Shown: positions 11,025 to 20,548 of the stretch, piece after piece | Layout: each line of letters begins with the position of its first letter | Position numbering within the stretch: the first letter of the stretch is position 1 | DNA from: Larix sibirica | Taxonomy: Eukaryota > Streptophyta > Pinopsida > Pinales > Pinaceae | Reading direction: 5' to 3' | Length of the DNA: 24,223 nucleotides | Assembly (NCBI GenBank): GCA_004151065.3 | Contig: NWUY0300046310.1 | Coordinates: forward strand, 7,072-31,294 | Notes under the pieces: generated by a model | What the model was told of the DNA's origin: nothing | Seen by the model: only the letters and a program-made list of their open reading frames with translations | Database searches by the model: none | Translations under genes and position numbers: made by a program

Positions 11025-11420
11025 GGGAAAGTTGTGGGTTTTTTTTATGGGGAGGTGCAAGGAGGGAGGGGAGGATGTGGTGCTCTTCTCAATATCAACT
11101 AGGATCATCTCTTTCAGTTAAAGCTAGGTTGTGGCAATGCAACCAATACAAAATCTGAACTCTTGGCTTTATGGTGCTTGCTCTAGTTTGCTTGGTTAAA
11201 TGGGATTGTGTCACTATAGATTTTTGGAGATTCCTTGGCGATTATAAATTGGTATAATGGATCATTCAAGCTTGGGGTCCCCACTTTGGATCACTAGTGC
11301 ACTATAATATATGAACTACATTCACTTTTTGGGGAGGTTCAGATAGATTAGATCCATAGGGAGCTTAATGTATATGCGAACATACTCTCTAAAGAAGCAT
11401 TATCCTATGAAGAAGGTTGT
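11025..11420 (+). other. ORF2 C-terminal RNase H domain, two acidic residues replaced
   Basis: In one continuous frame interrupted by TAG codons I read VGFFYGEVQGG (11034 onward), TKSELLALW (about 11148-11174), FGDSLAIINW (about 11223-11252) and HRELNVYANILSKEA (about 11355-11396). These match the four RNase H I motifs of plant LINEs. The first aspartate is tyrosine (TAT at 11046-11048) and the last is asparagine (AAC at 11379-11381). The glutamate and the middle aspartate (GAT 11229-11231) are kept. The domain would be dead even without the stops. Confidence 0.88.
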
Positions 11421-11471
11421 ATGTATTTTGAGGAATTTATTGAGGGAAGCCTCACTTGTGGAGGGAGATAA

Positions 11472-11805
11472 AATGTCTTCTACTAATCTGGCTCGAGATC
11501 ATTGTCAGCCATCTTGCTTTTGTTTTTATTTTGATGGAGGCATACTTGCTCATGCAAGTCTTGTAGTCATTTGCACATTAGCTTTTTGTAGTTGTCATGA
11601 ATGAGTATTTATTCAGTCAGTTGTCAAGCTTTGGATGACATGCCCACATAGTTTTGGGTTAGGAAGCAGTCTTGATGGGCTCACCATACATAACACATCC
11701 TACATTTCTGTCTCAGAGACGTCCTGTATTCTAAAGTCTTATTTTTCTTTGATTCAATATTAATATCAAGAGAATGAGTCTTTTTTTCTGGTGAAAAAAG
11801 AAAAG
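11472..11805 (+). other. LINE 3' untranslated region and A-rich tail
   Basis: About 320 nt follow the ORF2 stop. The end reads TTTGATTCAATATTAATATC, then AATGAGTCTTTTTTTCTGGTG and an A-rich tail. An ending of T-run, CTGGTG and A-run resembles 3' termini of other plant LINEs as I recall them. A short frame at 11368-11604 overlaps the end of ORF2 and is not a gene. Confidence 0.65.
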
Positions 11806-12472
11806 GAGAGAACTAGCCACCCTCCTTTCTCGTAAAAAAGAAGAAATATATGTTGGCCTTAAAAAAATAAGAAGAGAAAGATGCTTCCAACCAATAATAA
11901 TAAATGTAGGTTAATGAAAAGTCATAAATAATATGAATATATTTGTAAATCAAGAGGCTCATTGTAATGTTCATCATCATTCTCAATTTATTAGTAACGA
12001 GGATTGTCCACTTCATCTTCCTAACCATTTATACATGGTTCAAAAGGATGATTTTGAGCTTTGCACCTTAGCTTGGATCCTTGCATTATAATTTTATATT
12101 TATGAGTGGAACACCCTTAATTTGCTTAGTTAAACCCCTCTTCAATCACAACTCTTTAGTGTTGACCACTTATGGCCTTTTTGCATGTGTGTAACCACTT
12201 TCTAATAATTTTTGGGGATTCATATGCTTTGATTTTCCATCATTTGTATATATATTTGTTAGAGTTCCTTTTTGGGTGTATTTATGGTTATGTTTCTTGA
12301 GTTTTGATTGGTTAACTTAATTGTTTATCTGTTTTTAATTTATTTTTTTATGCTCCTAATCCTAATCCACTTATTGTTCCATGCAAGTTACAGTGTGTAA
12401 AATTCATTGATTTGAAAAAATAAAAATCCCATTAGGATCACCATATTTCCCCTCTCTCGGCGCCTATTTGAG

Positions 12473-12480
12473 TATAAATA
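12473..12480 (+). promoter_or_regulatory. Isolated TATA-like box
   Basis: TATAAATA follows a CG-richer stretch (CTCTCTCGGCGCC) and precedes a pyrimidine-rich segment, an arrangement seen in plant core promoters and in LTRs. No gene follows on the plus strand, so it may be a relic of a lost element or chance in AT-rich DNA. Confidence 0.25.
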
Positions 12481-12661
12481 TGCATCCTACCTTCATAGTT
12501 TTTAGGTCTATTCTCTTTTAATTTCTAGATTACTTGAGTTTACTCTTTCGGACTTGGAATTTCTATTAGAGCTGGGATTTTATGTATCCTCCTCCTTCAC
12601 CACCCTCCTTATACCTCTAAGGATGTTTCCCTTTTGATTTATTGTAGTTTTTTATTTGGGT

Positions 12662-12764
12662 TATTCTCTCTGATTGGATTTTACCTCCATAAGTTGTGAC
12701 CTAGGGTTTATTGACCTAGGGTTTATTATCTCTTATTGGATTCTACCTCCATAAGTGGTGACCT
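12662..12764. repeat. About 62-bp tandem duplication containing a perfect 15-bp tandem
   Basis: Copies share GGATT(T/C)TACCTCCATAAGT.GTGACC at 12676 and 12738. Between them GACCTAGGGTTTATT is repeated exactly, end to end, at 12698-12712 and 12713-12727. Confidence 0.88.
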
Positions 12765-12870
12765 TTTCTAGTGTTTTAGGAGGAATCTCTTTCTACCAAC
12801 TTACTCAAGTTGATTTAGAACCTTCTTATTATTGTATAGAGGTTCTTCAGCCTTGCCAACATCTATTTAG

Positions 12871-12974
12871 AGAGAGGAATGTGAAAGGCAATGGTCTTTT
12901 GAAATTTGGTGCATATGTTCAAAGAAAGGAATGTGGAAGGTGACAATCTTTCAAAATATGGTTTTCATATGGGG
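12871..12974. repeat. 52-bp tandem duplication
   Basis: AGGAATGTG(A/G)AAGG starts at 12875 and again at 12927. Both copies continue with a related sequence ending in CATATG. The second copy is diverged by substitutions. Confidence 0.8.
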
Positions 12975-13084
12975 CGGAGGGACTTGGTTCATCATGGAGC
13001 ATGTGGATGGGTAGGAAAATGAAATATTCCATGATCCCTTTGTTTAGACTTTGGCACTTTATTTTGGTCTATAAAATTATAATT

Positions 13085-14053
13085 TTGTTAACTTAGAATA
13101 AAATTATGATATTTTTTTCCAAGAAAAAATAAAAAAAATCATCCAATGTATCTACACCACAAATTTCATTAAAAACCAAACAATGATGTCTTACGAATAT
13201 TATGGCCTATATTTTTTCCTTATTAAGAAGCAAGCCATTGATCAATGGTAGGAGATCCAGGTATATTAAGTGACTTGATTTATGTTATTAAGGAAACACA
13301 TGTTAAGTGACTCGATCAAAAAAACAAAACTAAGAAAATATATTCATCATTAAAACTTTTATACTAGAGAAAACCCCACTCTGTCAAGTAAAAACTCCAA
13401 GGTCAATTTAGAAATAGAGTCTATCAACTAGAAAATGTTTACATATGTAATATGCATGACCTATGGGACTTCCCATCCACAACTCTATGTTTACAATGCA
13501 TGGGACTCATGGTAATTAGAGTCAAGGCCTTCCTTTCCTCAAGGAGAATCCTTCTCCTCTTCTTCCTTGATCATGATCCCTCTATTGACTTTTGCAATGA
13601 ATAGACAATCGCTCAATCCTCTAACCATCTAACCCTAACTGCATCCTCCAATGCATATTCTTATGGGCCATCTACAAGAGTCAATTATCAGTTGTTCAAC
13701 ATCATTCGGCCTCCCAATTACACAACAATTTGACTAGATCAACATTGTCAAGACATCGATCCATGAATGACACATAGACAAACATAGTGACATGTGTCCT
13801 TAACTAACATGTATTGCAGACACGACCTCTTCATCTATATCTAATCCATACAATCAACCAAAAATCCTATCTCCTATCATCAACATAAGCACACTAGTTC
13901 ACTCTAGTGAATTCAACAAACAATAAATTATCCATATTATACATCAATCTTCTCTAGTCAATTCCCCTTAGCCAACTGCCTTGGCCTAATTAAGTTGTCT
14001 TAGTGGATTCTACCCTACTTTTTCTTCATTCCATTCCAATTTTGGGTTAGAGG
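13085..14053 (-). repeat. 3' LTR of the gypsy element
   Basis: It matches 19640-20548. Shared blocks include TCTACACCA.AA.TTTCAT (13160 and 19687), GAATATTATGGCCT (13195 and 19733), GCATGACCT.TGGGACTTC (13455 and 19914) and CCTTCCTTT.CTCAAGGA (13530 and 19989). The right end is set by the adjacent polypurine tract. The left end is where similarity to the other copy fades. Confidence 0.85.
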
Positions 14054-14063
14054 TCCCCTTTTT
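14054..14063 (-). other. Polypurine tract of the gypsy element
   Basis: On the minus strand the sequence is AAAAAGGGGA, immediately upstream of the 3' LTR. This is the classic primer site for plus-strand DNA synthesis in LTR retrotransposons, and it fixes the element's orientation. Confidence 0.75.
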
Positions 14064-14269
14064 GGGAGTTTTCAATGCCTCAAAACTAATCAGTTCTGAA
14101 GAAGATGATGAAACTTGTCCTTCACCTCCTTTAACATATATACCACTTTTCTTTTGCAAGAACTTGTTCCCTCACTCCAATTCTCAACAATCCTTGTCCA
14201 CCTTTTCTAGTTTCACAAAGTTTCCTCTACAACATTGTTTTATTCCAACTCATTTTGCACATATGGCAC

Positions 14270-17200
14270 CAAGTATTCAACTTTTGGAAACCCTAGCAAC
14301 TCTTCCTCCTATTCATTCAGTATGGGAGGCTAAAAATTATTCAAATCTATCATGTCAATAACATAATAGATGCTCATATATGGTGACAACTCCATTCTAA
14401 AAGAATTCTCCCCTACTCATTGCACAATCTCAAATGGACCATATTTAATAGGTTTTAACTTTTTCCCCATGGCTTGTATTGTCTTCTCTCTATCATTTTC
14501 CCCGTGGTTTGTATTGTCTTCTCACTAAGATGAAACCAAACCATTTCTACCACCTAAAATCGATTAGAAACCTTGTGTTGATCATTTCTCTCCTTATAAC
14601 TTTGTTGTTCTCTTTGCAATTGTGATTCCACTTGCCTATGTATCTGTTGAATCCTCTCAGTGGATCTAATGGCTTTGTCATGTCCATCATCATATTCTTT
14701 CAACTTATCTCTAGTTTTCTAAGAAAATGAAATTTCAAAGGGTGTTTGAAGGAAAAATCCCAAACACATATGAAATAGTGACTAACTTCTAGAACTATGG
14801 ACAACCTAATTATTTATAGTGTTGTATATATGGTAGACTCTTATCCTATGTCTTAGTATTCCTTATGTTAAAACCCCACAACAAATGAACCATGTTATTT
14901 ATTACCATTCTCATCTACCCATTTTTCTGTAGATGAAAGATTGTACTCCTCTTCAAATCAATATCCATCATACCATGTAATGATTTCTAGAGTTCATTAA
15001 GAAATAATGAATTCAGGCAATTCCAAATGTACCTATGTACTCTAGAGAAACAACATGACTACTTATTGGTTAGTCACATACTTCTCATAAGGAATCAACA
15101 GTGCCATCTTACTAAATATATCAACCACTACCAACAAATAATCATGCCCATGTTTATTCCTTGACAATCCTCCAAGGAAATCCATCAAAATGCTTTCCCA
15201 TGGTTAACCTGGTATGAGTGAAGGAATATGCAATCCTAATTTTTTGTTAGTAGGTTTTGGCATACAATAGAATACATATTATTATTGAATGAATTTTGCA
15301 ACGTTTGTCAACATATTTGGCAAATACACACGCCTCTACAAGTTCAAGAATATTTTCTCATCTCCATAATGTCCAACAACTCTAGGAGTATGGAATTCTC
15401 TCAACAACATGGTTCTACACTCTCCATTCAATATACAATATAACTTATCATCCTTGTACAACAAACCATCCTTTAAATTGTAGTTGGGAAAATTGGCTCC
15501 CTACCACAACTCAATAGAAATGGGTGGAATCTTGGATCCTCTTTATATTAAATCTAGATGTTTTTAGATTGAAAAGGTTGTTATTGAATAATGGTAATGA
15601 GAAGTGTTGTTGACCTCGGTGGTCTAAATAAGAAATTAACAATCTTATTTGTAAGCCCCTTCTTGTACTTGATGGCAAGGTTAAATTATTGCAAATAATG
15701 CATCCACTTGGTAGGCCTTGCTTGTTGTAGTTTACTCTATGTATGCAAGAACTATAATAACTTGTGGTTATTCATGTGGATCATTGTCTCATTTCCGAGT
15801 ATGTGATCTCTCTAACACTCCATTGCTTGATGCAAGGCTAACAATTATTTGTCATAGGTAGGATACCATTAAACCACTTCACTAAAGGCTTAAAAATGAT
15901 AATCAATTAGTCTCCCCTGTTGCATAAGCACTTCATGATCTCATAACCAAATGCATTAGCCTCAATATACTCAAAAGGATTTTGTAGATTCAGAAGTCTT
16001 AACTCAACTATGTCATAAATCTTCTTCTTCAAAATTTTGAAGGCATTATCATGCTCCTTCATCCAAATAAACATATTGTCTCCTTTTGTTAGGGAATGCA
16101 ATGGTGCAAAACTATCTAAGAAATGAGAAATAAAATTTCATAAACATTGACAATAATATTCATAGGCCTTTGACACTTTTGAATGGTCTATAATTTAGTT
16201 GTGTTGATCCTCAATCAATCTATGTCATTCATGAATCCTGGGTAGAGAAGTGATTTATGTAGAAAGATCACACATCTTCACATTCATTATAACTTCTTCT
16301 CCTTTAGAGTCTCCAACACTTGCCTCAAATGATTCAAGTGCTTCTCCCAAGTCTTGTTGTGGACTAATATGTTATCCAACTATACAACTACAAAAGAGTC
16401 AATGAAGGGTATAATAACTTCATTCATCAACAAAATGAATGTGGCTAGTACATTAGTCAACCCAAAAGGCATTACCAACCATTCAAATAATTCATGTTGG
16501 CGTTTAAAAATAATATTACAAGTATTTGTCTCTTTGATTCTCATCCGATGATATCCATACTCAAGTTCCAACTTGGAAAAATCCTTTGCTCCCTACAATT
16601 GGTCTAGCAAGTCATCAATCCTTGGAAAAGGATTTTGGTTCTTAATGGTAATATTGTTGAGTGTTAATAAATCAACACACATCCTTTGTGACATCCCATC
16701 CTTCTTTAGAACTAACACAATTATAGATCCACAAGGGGACACACTAAAACTAATAATCACTTGATACAAAAATTCTTGATTATGTGTTTTATCCCTTCAC
16801 TCTCCATAGTAAAAGTTTGATACAATCCAAAGTTTGGCAAGGGTGACTTTGGCAACAACTAAATCTCATGTGTAATTGGTCTCTTGGGAGGTAACCCTTT
16901 TGGTTCTACAAAAAAAAATGTCATATTTGTTCAATAGTTGACTCAACTCTCCCTTCTATTCAATTTTGATATCAAATACCTCTTTTGACTTTGTCTCTAC
17001 ATGTTTATCCTCCTTGGGTATTATAATCAGCATTACAACTTCTGTTTTGTTGTCACTCAACCTCTTTGTCTAATTAGAAGAAATCAAGGATATGGTCTTC
17101 TTACCCCTATAGCTATTGATGAGTAAGGATTATCATTCCTTAATTAATCTCCATTTATTGTATCTTCTTAGTAAAATAACAACTCTATCCCATAAACATG

Positions 17201-17410
17201 GATTATCATTGACAACCTCATAAACATCCAATGGCATAATGTCATACTCTAATCCATCGATGAATTGTATTGAAATACAAAACTTAATCTTACATTGTTG
17301 AGTCATCTTCATTTCTACATTATTTTGTAACCATACTGAAGGATCTGGGCATTCAGTCATAATTATTGTACCAACATTTTAGAAATCAAATTATGTTCAG
17401 TAATATAAAA
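14270..17410 (-). pseudogene. Gypsy pol remnant: protease, RT, RNase H, integrase
   Basis: Protease: about 17410-17133, with an eroded HNLIS motif and a readable segment KIKFCISIQF...PLDVYEVV. RT: about 16790-16320, with LVLKKDGMSQRMCVD, FPRIDDLLDQL and LFEWLVMPFGLTN. The YLDD box reads *LDN (16371-16382), so one catalytic aspartate is lost and a stop precedes it. RNase H: about 16101-15650, with YPTYDK, HMNNHKL where HTDHQPL is usual, and SKLQQARPTKWMHYLQ. Integrase: about 15420-14800, with PWESILMDFLGGL and GHDYLLVVVDIFSKM. Its C-terminal part, about 14700-14260, has KLKPIKYGPFEIV and SPYMSIYYVID. Many stops and frameshifts interrupt it. No chromodomain was seen. Confidence 0.88.
14461..14528 (-). 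repeat. 35-bp tandem duplication in the integrase C-terminal region
   Basis: TTTTCCCC.TGG.TTGTATTGTCTTCTC occurs at 14461 and again at 14496. The copies differ at a few positions. Thirty-five is not a multiple of three, so the duplication shifts the reading frame between the VWFHLSE and KLKPIKYGPF segments. Confidence 0.88.
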
Positions 17411-17679
17411 TAAAAAATATTTGTTACCATTTCCTTCTTGATTTTCATCTTCACATGGAACAACTTCTCTCTCGCTACAACTAAGCACCTCTACTTGGTG
17501 AAAAAAAATAACTTCTTCAATTTAGTTGGATATTTTTTCTCATTAATCTTACCTTTTTATACATCAACAAATTTCAATTGGGATATTAATGAAACTTTAT
17601 CACGGGCATATGATGCTCTTATTTCCTTACTTTCAACCTTCTAAACATTCAAGAATCTCTTTCGATTATCTTTTAGGAA

Positions 17680-18070
17680 TAAGCTTAGGTTGTAATTTCC
17701 AACAATTTTCCTTGCCATCACCATCATTGTTGCAATGTTGACAATGCAAGCTATCCTTCATTTGCGTGACATTAAAAATTTATTCTTTCTCTTTACTACC
17801 CTTTTTCTTCTTGACTCATCTTTCCTTGTGTTCTAAAAGGGATTGTTCCATCAATCAACTTCTTACCATGTTTTCCTTCAATATAAATGGATTTTTCCAT
17901 ACCTCATCAAGAGTCATAACCTAAAAATATATATCCCTGATGATGTGGCTAAAAAACCTCTTCACGTACTTCCTCGTCACCTCTATGCCAAAGTGGCTGA
18001 CACCCAATTAGATGCACTTCCTTCTAAACTCAATTGTATGTTTGTGAAATATTTGTGTAGCACCAAACAA
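17680..18070 (-). pseudogene. Gypsy gag remnant with zinc knuckle
   Basis: On the minus strand at 17743-17702 I read CQHCNNDGDGKENCWK. This fits the CX2CX4HX4C knuckle of gypsy gag, followed by WK, but with aspartate in place of the histidine. Further upstream (to about 18070) short frames such as LEGSASNWVS and VMTLDEVWKNPF may be gag, but they are too eroded to be sure. The rest of gag towards the 5' LTR is not recognisable. Confidence 0.6.
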
Positions 18071-18079
18071 TTTTAATGG

Positions 18080-19640
18080 GTGTTAATTAATTCAATTATT
18101 TGCTAATTTGATATAAACACTAATCTGATTTCAAAATTATGCATATGCAATTTTTCTTTTCGCATAAATTCTAAGTTACTAAACACAATTCCTTTTGTAT
18201 TCAACTTTTTTTACTCACAATATTGCTCTCTTTCGTATTCAACTATTTTGATAGATCAATTTAATTTCAACAAATTAATCATAGCAACGAATAGTTCTAT
18301 GTCTTAGTTCAAGGTTCAATAGTCCTCCAAGTTTTTCCTTCTCCAATAATAATTCACTCCAAGTGCAAACCCCTAACCCATCTCCCAAAATCCCCTTTTA
18401 TCAAGTTTCTCCACCACCTTCCTAGCCCTTCAAGAAGGGCCCTAGGAAGTTTAAATATAATATAACAATAATTCACCTACATGTCATTAATGATCTGACA
18501 ACCCACTTAGCAAGGTAATTTCTCATTTAATCCAATTCAAATCTTGTAAGTTACACATAGGTCAAAGTATAATAAAATATGAATTCACCTACATATAATT
18601 AAGAACATGCAACCCATTGAACAAGATAAATTCACATTAATCCAATTCACACCTTATAAGTTGTAATTAGGTCAAAATATAATAAAAGATGAATTGACTT
18701 ACTTATCACAAATAATCTTACAACTTACTCGACAAGGTAAATTCACATTTCTTAAGTCACACATCTTATCTTTTATTGAAATTCAAAGCTAAATTCCAAA
18801 TGAAATAAAAAAACCCACTTGTAATAAATAAATTTAGCTAAGCCCTTAATGCAAGTAAATAAATCTCAAATGAAGGTTAAACAAAAGCATACAATTAACC
18901 TCTTATGACACCCTCCATGCATCAACCATTTAACAATGACATTTCAATCACTCATATATAGAACAATACTAGTGTACACATGCAAAGTGTGTATCTGTAG
19001 CTAGCATATACATAGCTTGTGTGATTACTAATGTTAACCATCACTGCCTTAATGCATATTTTCTATCTGGTCATAACCAAGCACGCAATGTAGTAATTAA
19101 GTAAACATAGCATTAACCATCTTACTAACTATTCCACAATAATCCAATGTGAATTAAACATCATAGTAATATTATAGTGAATGCATTAAGTAATTGATTT
19201 AAGCATGGAAGAAAGCAAGCACAAAACCTATGGTTACATATAGAATCCCCAAACAACATCCACAACTACTATGAATCATCCTTCATTCCTAACCTACTTC
19301 TACCTTTTCAAATCATATACTTTCCTCAATTAGAATATATTGGGAAATCAGCTATATTAAACTAACCCTATATATAACTTGAGAGCATGGCTTAACATGA
19401 TCCTCCCACAACTCCAATTTTTGGAGGATAAACGGTGAATAATACCTCCACTCCTCCTAATGGAACTAGGGTCAACACCCTATAGATAATCATATTGTGT
19501 TGCTATTGTTTCTCTTAGAGTTACATCATTGAATGACCTATTTCGGAAACCATGTTTCCTATAAAAACCTACAACAACCCACATATTATAGCAATGTATC
19601 AAACATACACTCCTTAAGAAACAAGAACTGTGCTCCAATC
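18080..19640 (-). other. Interior of the gypsy element between gag remnant and 5' LTR
   Basis: In this 1.5 kb I see no convincing coding sequence apart from the tandem array noted separately. It is about three-quarters A and T. A possible eroded primer-binding site lies near the LTR (TGCTCCAATCCA at about 19631-19642 on the plus strand, compared with GCTCTGATACCA expected for initiator tRNA-Met), but the match is weak. A hairpin-capable sequence lies at 18421-18446. Confidence 0.5.
18470..18770. repeat. Tandem array of about 111-bp units, 2.7 copies
   Basis: Units are 18470-18581 (112 bp), 18582-18691 (110 bp) and a partial third at 18692-18770. Each begins AATT(C/G)AC.TAC, and has CAAC..A.T...CAAG.TAA.TT near position 40. 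The first two units end with GGTCAAA.TATAATAAAA.ATG. Units differ by substitutions and small indels. Confidence 0.9.
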
Positions 19641-20548
19641 CAAATTAATCCATTTTCCAATGGGTGAATCATAATCACTAAATGTGTCTACACCATAAGT
19701 TTCATAATAAACAAAATGACCATGTCTTGTGAATATTATGGCCTGGATTTCTCTCCTCATTAAGAAATAATAGAACAAGAATAATTCAAACACACACAAT
19801 ATTCATTCATTGTACTAAACAATTTTATATTGGAGAACACATCTCTATCTAAGGTTCTAGGATCATTTCAAAAATAGAGTTTATTGACCAATGAATGTTG
19901 ACATATTAAATCTGCATGACCTTTGGGACTTCTCGTCCACAAGGCCATGTTTACAATGCCTAGCACTCCTAGTAATCAGAATTGGGACCTTCCTTTTCTC
20001 AAGGAAAATTCTTCTCCTTTTCTTCCTCAACTAATCCCTCAATTATGATCTCTCAATCAACTTTCATAATGAAAAAAAATCTCAATTATATAATCAGGTT
20101 ACCCTAACAACATATTTTAGTCCAACTTTGTATGGGACATCACTAAGAGTCAATTATCAATAGTTTTCCTTCCTACACCCTTTTAGTTACACAATGGTTT
20201 AATTCACGTGGTAACCAATGTCATTGTTTAGTCAACAAGCTCTTGACCCATGTACACCACATAAACTAACCTAGTGTTGACACTTGTCCTTAACTGACAC
20301 AATATATTGACAAGGACTCCCAATCTATAACCAATCCACGGAAATTCAATAGATCAAATAATCATATAGCTCCTATTTTCAACATACATTTGCCGCTTGA
20401 TTGTAGACAAGTCAATAAACACTAGTTGATCCCTCTTATACATTGATCTTCTCTAAATGTTTCCCCTTGGTTTACTAACATGGACTAATCGAGCTTCCTT
20501 GGTTGATTTTACCTTATTTTGCTTCAATCTTATTTAATTTTGACATAG
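19640..20548 (-). repeat. 5' LTR of the gypsy element
   Basis: Direct-repeat partner of 13085-14053, with the same block order. Its right end (minus-strand start) reads TATGTCAAAATT, aligning with TCTAACCCAAAATT at the other LTR. The terminal TG is eroded or placed differently. Confidence 0.83.

Larger units (their letters stand above)
7389..11471 (+). pseudogene. LINE ORF2 polyprotein (endonuclease, RT, zf-RVT, RNase H), broken
   Basis: ORF2 spans 4083 nt, equal to about 1360 codons, a normal length for plant L1 ORF2. It starts at ATG 7389-7391, reading MLLLSLNIRGLEG, a typical N-terminus for this endonuclease, and ends at TAA 11469-11471. Readable frames are 7389-7535 (frame 3), 7520-7756 (frame 2), 7710-8615 (frame 3), 8612-9720 (frame 2, with stops), about 10177-10488 (frame 1) and about 10560-11471 (frame 3, with several stops). 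A run of seven T at 7527-7533 marks the first frameshift. The intact protein would nick target DNA and reverse-transcribe the LINE RNA in place. Confidence 0.9.
5087..11805 (+). mobile_element. L1-type LINE (non-LTR retrotransposon), nearly full length, inactive
   Basis: About 6.7 kb on the plus strand has the plant L1 layout: 5' region, ORF1 with DUF4283 and a CCHC knuckle, then ORF2 with endonuclease, reverse transcriptase, zf-RVT and RNase H, then a 3' region ending TTTTTTTCTGGTGAAAAAAGAAAA. The A-rich stretch at about 11794-11804 is the likely tail. The element is more GC-rich than its flanks. Both reading frames carry several stops and frameshifts, so it cannot move on its own. The 5' end is placed near 5087 from the change in composition and a weak candidate target duplication (GAGAGAA at 5078-5084 and 11806-11812). 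It could be off by tens of bases. Confidence 0.92.
11806..13084. other. Unassigned AT-rich spacer between the LINE and the gypsy element
   Basis: I see no coding sequence in this 1.3 kb. It holds two small tandem duplications (12662-12764 and 12871-12974) and a TATA-like site at 12473-12480. It may be debris of another element, but nothing recognisable remains. A 62-codon frame at 12755-12943 overlaps the second duplication and looks random. Confidence 0.6.
13085..20548 (-). mobile_element. Ty3/gypsy LTR retrotransposon, degenerate, minus strand
   Basis: About 7.5 kb is flanked by two related sequences of about 0.9 kb in direct orientation (13085-14053 and 19640-20548). Between them, on the minus strand, are remnants in the order gag knuckle, protease, RT, RNase H, integrase, which is the Ty3/gypsy order. 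A polypurine tract precedes the left LTR. Stops, frameshifts and lost catalytic residues make it inactive. By eye the LTRs differ at roughly 15 percent in the best-aligned 115 bp, so the insertion is old. Outer ends are approximate because the TG/CA ends are eroded and I could not identify a target duplication. Confidence 0.88.

Noticed and set aside
14062-14361. 99-codon plus-strand open frame
   Set aside because: It is antisense to the gypsy integrase tail and polypurine tract, which explain the sequence better.
16354-16764. Two plus-strand open frames
   Set aside because: Both are antisense shadows of the gypsy reverse transcriptase, whose motifs are clear on the minus strand.
17843-18076. 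77-codon plus-strand open frame
   Set aside because: It lies antisense to the gypsy gag remnant and shows no known domain.
19631-19642. Initiator tRNA-Met primer-binding site for the gypsy element as a firm call
   Set aside because: TGCTCCAATCCA needs a gap and mismatches to fit GCTCTGATACCA. I mention it only as a weak possibility.
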